Positions 62,101-64,000 of a stretch of 64,000 nt of DNA are shown piece by piece. The first letter of the stretch is position 1. The number at the start of each line of letters is the position of its first letter. Where the stretch lies: assembly GCA_017979445.1 (NCBI GenBank), contig CM030711.1, positions 2,852,001 through 2,916,000 of the forward strand, written 5' to 3'. A model generated the notes under the pieces. It worked only from the letters and a program-made list of their open reading frames with translations. It did not search any database and was not told where the DNA came from. This DNA is from Akebia trifoliata. Its lineage: Eukaryota > Streptophyta > Magnoliopsida > Ranunculales > Lardizabalaceae. The position numbers and the translations under genes are program-made.

Positions 62101-63213
62101 AGATCTAAGTTACTTCAATTTCAGTAATCTAACTTAAATGTGTACATTTTTTTTCTTGATATCATACAATCATGTTAGTATATATGCCAAAAAAACAAAC
62201 AAAAACAAAGATTTGACTAGTATTTATGACTATACTTTTTTGAAGGAACGGTCATTTATTTATGACCATACTTGGTATTTATAAAATCAGAACATAACGG
62301 TGTGACTTGACTATTAGAGAGACATTGGGGCCTTGTGAATAATTACAAGAATTCTTAATAGCATCGTGAATGCATCTGACACACGTGTTAAGTCAAATGG
62401 TGTTGTCATGGCAGTACATATGCATATGTTTTTATTCATGCAGACATCTGTGTTCAAGCTTATCATATGTATGCTTATCAAAAATTAAAAATTAAGAAGA
62501 CATTCTTTGTTCAAAACTAATCTGGAGTATTCTTGTTACATGGTAGGAGAAATAAAGTCTAATCCTGTATAAGTGTTTCATTCAGGCCCTATTTTATTCA
62601 GCGCTGCTTTCTGCTCGTGAAATGCTTGCTCCTGAGGATGGATCAGCTGACCTTATTCGAGCTCTGAACAATCGTCTAGTCGCACTGTCATTTCATATCA
62701 GGGAATATTATTGGGTTGACATGACAAAACTCAATGAAATCTACCGCTACAAAACAGAAGAGTACTCATATGATGCAGTTAACAAGTTCAACATTTATCC
62801 TGATCAGATTTCTCCTTGGCTCGTGGAATGGATGCCCAGTAAAGGAGGCTATTTAATTGGAAACTTACAGCCGGCTCATATGGATTTCCGTTTCTTCTCA
62901 CTTGGGAACATGTGGTCTATAGTTAGCAGTTTGGCAACAAGAGATCAATCACATGCCATACTAGATCTCATTGAAGCCAAATGGTCAGACTTGGTGGCTG
63001 ATATGCCGTTCAAAATATGCTATCCTGCCCTTGATGGTCAGGAATGGCGAATTATCACGGGCAGTGATCCGAAGAACACGTAAAATCTCTGCTTGATGGT
63101 TATGGCATATTTGAATTTGGTACTTTCTTCGTATCTGCAATTCTCATCTTTGTTTTTATTGCAGGCCTTGGTCTTACCACAATGGAGGTTCTTGGCCAAC
63201 TTTGCTTTGGCAG
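59173..63213 (+). CDS. INVE: Alkaline/neutral invertase, plastid type (GH100), 5' five exons; gene runs off the right edge
   Basis: Hydrolyses sucrose to glucose and fructose at neutral to alkaline pH. Exons: 59173-59889, 60451-60616, 60714-60925, 62586-63079, 63165-63213, all GT-AG, giving 546 in-frame codons. The remaining C-terminal part (roughly 120 residues in relatives) must lie beyond position 64000. The N-terminal 160 or so residues are poorly conserved and rich in S and R, consistent with a plastid transit peptide, and the opening MGTSEAVL resembles Arabidopsis A/N-InvE. The GH100 core begins near [13 protein letters not shown] and includes [14 protein letters not shown], the strongly conserved PVDSGLWW (Asp at about 293) and [14 protein letters not shown] (Glu at about 518); these acids match those proposed as catalytic in cyanobacterial InvA. 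Two in-frame ATGs lie two codons apart (59173, 59179); either could be used. Intron 1 carries a Helitron and a tRNA-like element. Confidence 0.93.
59956..60240 (+). mobile_element. 285-bp non-autonomous Helitron, INVE intron 1
   Basis: Starts TCTTTACTATTATAATGAG after A (59955). Ends with hairpin CATGTGTGTTTGCACATG, then CCACCTTCTAG, followed by T (60241). The 5' TC, 3' hairpin about 10 bases before CTAG, and A/T flanks are all diagnostic of Helitrons. Confidence 0.85.
60264..60335 (-). repeat. tRNA-like element (SINE head or tRNA pseudogene)
   Basis: The minus strand has a good pol III A box TAGCTTAGTTGG (60318-60329) and B box GGTTCAAGTCC (60274-60284) at tRNA-like spacing. The acceptor ends do not pair and the anticodon arm is not normal, so it is not a working tRNA. 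It starts about 23 bases after the Helitron end. Confidence 0.65.
60926..62585 (+). other. Long intron 3 of INVE, no feature seen
   Basis: 1.66 kb between exons 3 and 4, AT-rich. No repeat termini, RNA gene or open frame of interest was recognised. Confidence 0.7.
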
Positions 63214-64000
63214 GTTAGTTAATTTTTCATTCCTTCACTTATTTTTTGTTCCACTTTTGATTGATTTCACTGGCATGCACTTGTACATACTAGCAGATGG
63301 GATTGTTCATTCCCTTGATTAATGTATGTCGTAGGTTTAGCAATTGTGATAGAGACTACTCAGAGAACGTTGTCCACGGCTATTCACTTTAACTTCATCT
63401 TTGATGATTGATTTTTTCCTTAAAACTCAGAGTTTTGTTCAACACTCTCAGAGCTTATAAGAGTGGATTTGGTTTTCTTTTCTGAAATTACTTCCAGCAC
63501 TAGCTTCAATCATCATTCCATTACTATCATATGAACACCACTACTCCCCATATATAGAGTATTGAATCTGTATTTTTCTTTTCCAAAATTGCTTCTATCT
63601 GTTTGCAACCCTATTAGTTTATTTAAAGTGCTCGTGGTATTAAATATATATTGTACTGAACTTGTCACCAAATTCAGTGACTTATTAAAAAAGTTATGCT
63701 TTACTAGCAACGTTTTCCTTTATTGCCACTTAAGTTATTTTTTGAAAAAAAAAAACAATATTATGGTTTTAATTTTTTTTATCTATGTCATCATGTCATG
63801 CATTGTTTCCTGGTATTATGTCAATAGTTACACCTTTTTACCATATGTAATCGTGTGGAAACATTTTCTATATTCATGCATAAATATTCAATAATGTTGT
63901 TATTTTACTCAAAAGATATGTTGAAAATTAGAATAAATGTCTAATATATGAAATAATTTTGTTTTCCCGAACTTTTAAATTTTGCTATTTTGAATCTTCC
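63214..64000 (+). other. Start of INVE intron 5
   Basis: Begins with donor GTTAG after exon 5 and continues to the window edge. No exon for the expected C-terminal part was found in it. Confidence 0.7.

Overview
This is nuclear DNA from a flowering plant, most likely a woody eudicot. It is AT-rich and has few genes (four loci in 64 kb). The genes have many GT-AG introns, and the introns and intergenic DNA are full of LINE pieces, Helitrons, MITEs and fold-back elements. All protein identities come from reading translated exons against remembered families; no search was run. Species is not determined.

Layout. (1) Positions 1-9804, minus strand: the 5' two thirds of a full-size PDR-type ABC transporter (copy A, ABCG34/ABCG39 clade), cut by the left edge inside its second nucleotide-binding domain and carrying a +1 frameshift at the first Walker B motif. 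(2) 9805-20064: the upstream region of copy A, interrupted by a 2.5-kb fold-back element, then intergenic DNA with a Mutator-type MITE, a hAT element with a perfect 8-bp target-site duplication and a second fold-back element. (3) 20065-33809, minus strand: a second, apparently intact copy of the same transporter (copy B, 20 exons, 1470 aa). A and B are a tandem duplication in which every shared exon has the same length, except exon 7 of A, which is one base longer. (4) 33810-38238: upstream region of copy B; the first 1.9 kb is homologous to DNA upstream of A. (5) 38239-54875, minus strand: a 19-exon gene for a BTB-BACK-LRR protein of the FBL11 family (963 aa), its introns swollen by LINE pieces, a Helitron, MITEs and a 39-base poly-G tract. 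(6) 54876-59172: a divergent intergenic region. (7) 59173 to the right edge, plus strand: the first five coding exons of a plastid-type alkaline/neutral invertase (GH100, INVE-like), with a Helitron and a tRNA-like element in intron 1.

The three gene families do unrelated jobs (membrane export, probable CUL3 substrate recognition, sucrose cleavage) and do not form a pathway or cluster. The biological interest lies in the fate of the tandem transporter pair and in the layered, datable transposon insertions. I found no CRISPR array, operon, prokaryotic feature, virus or toxin, and no convincing new protein system.
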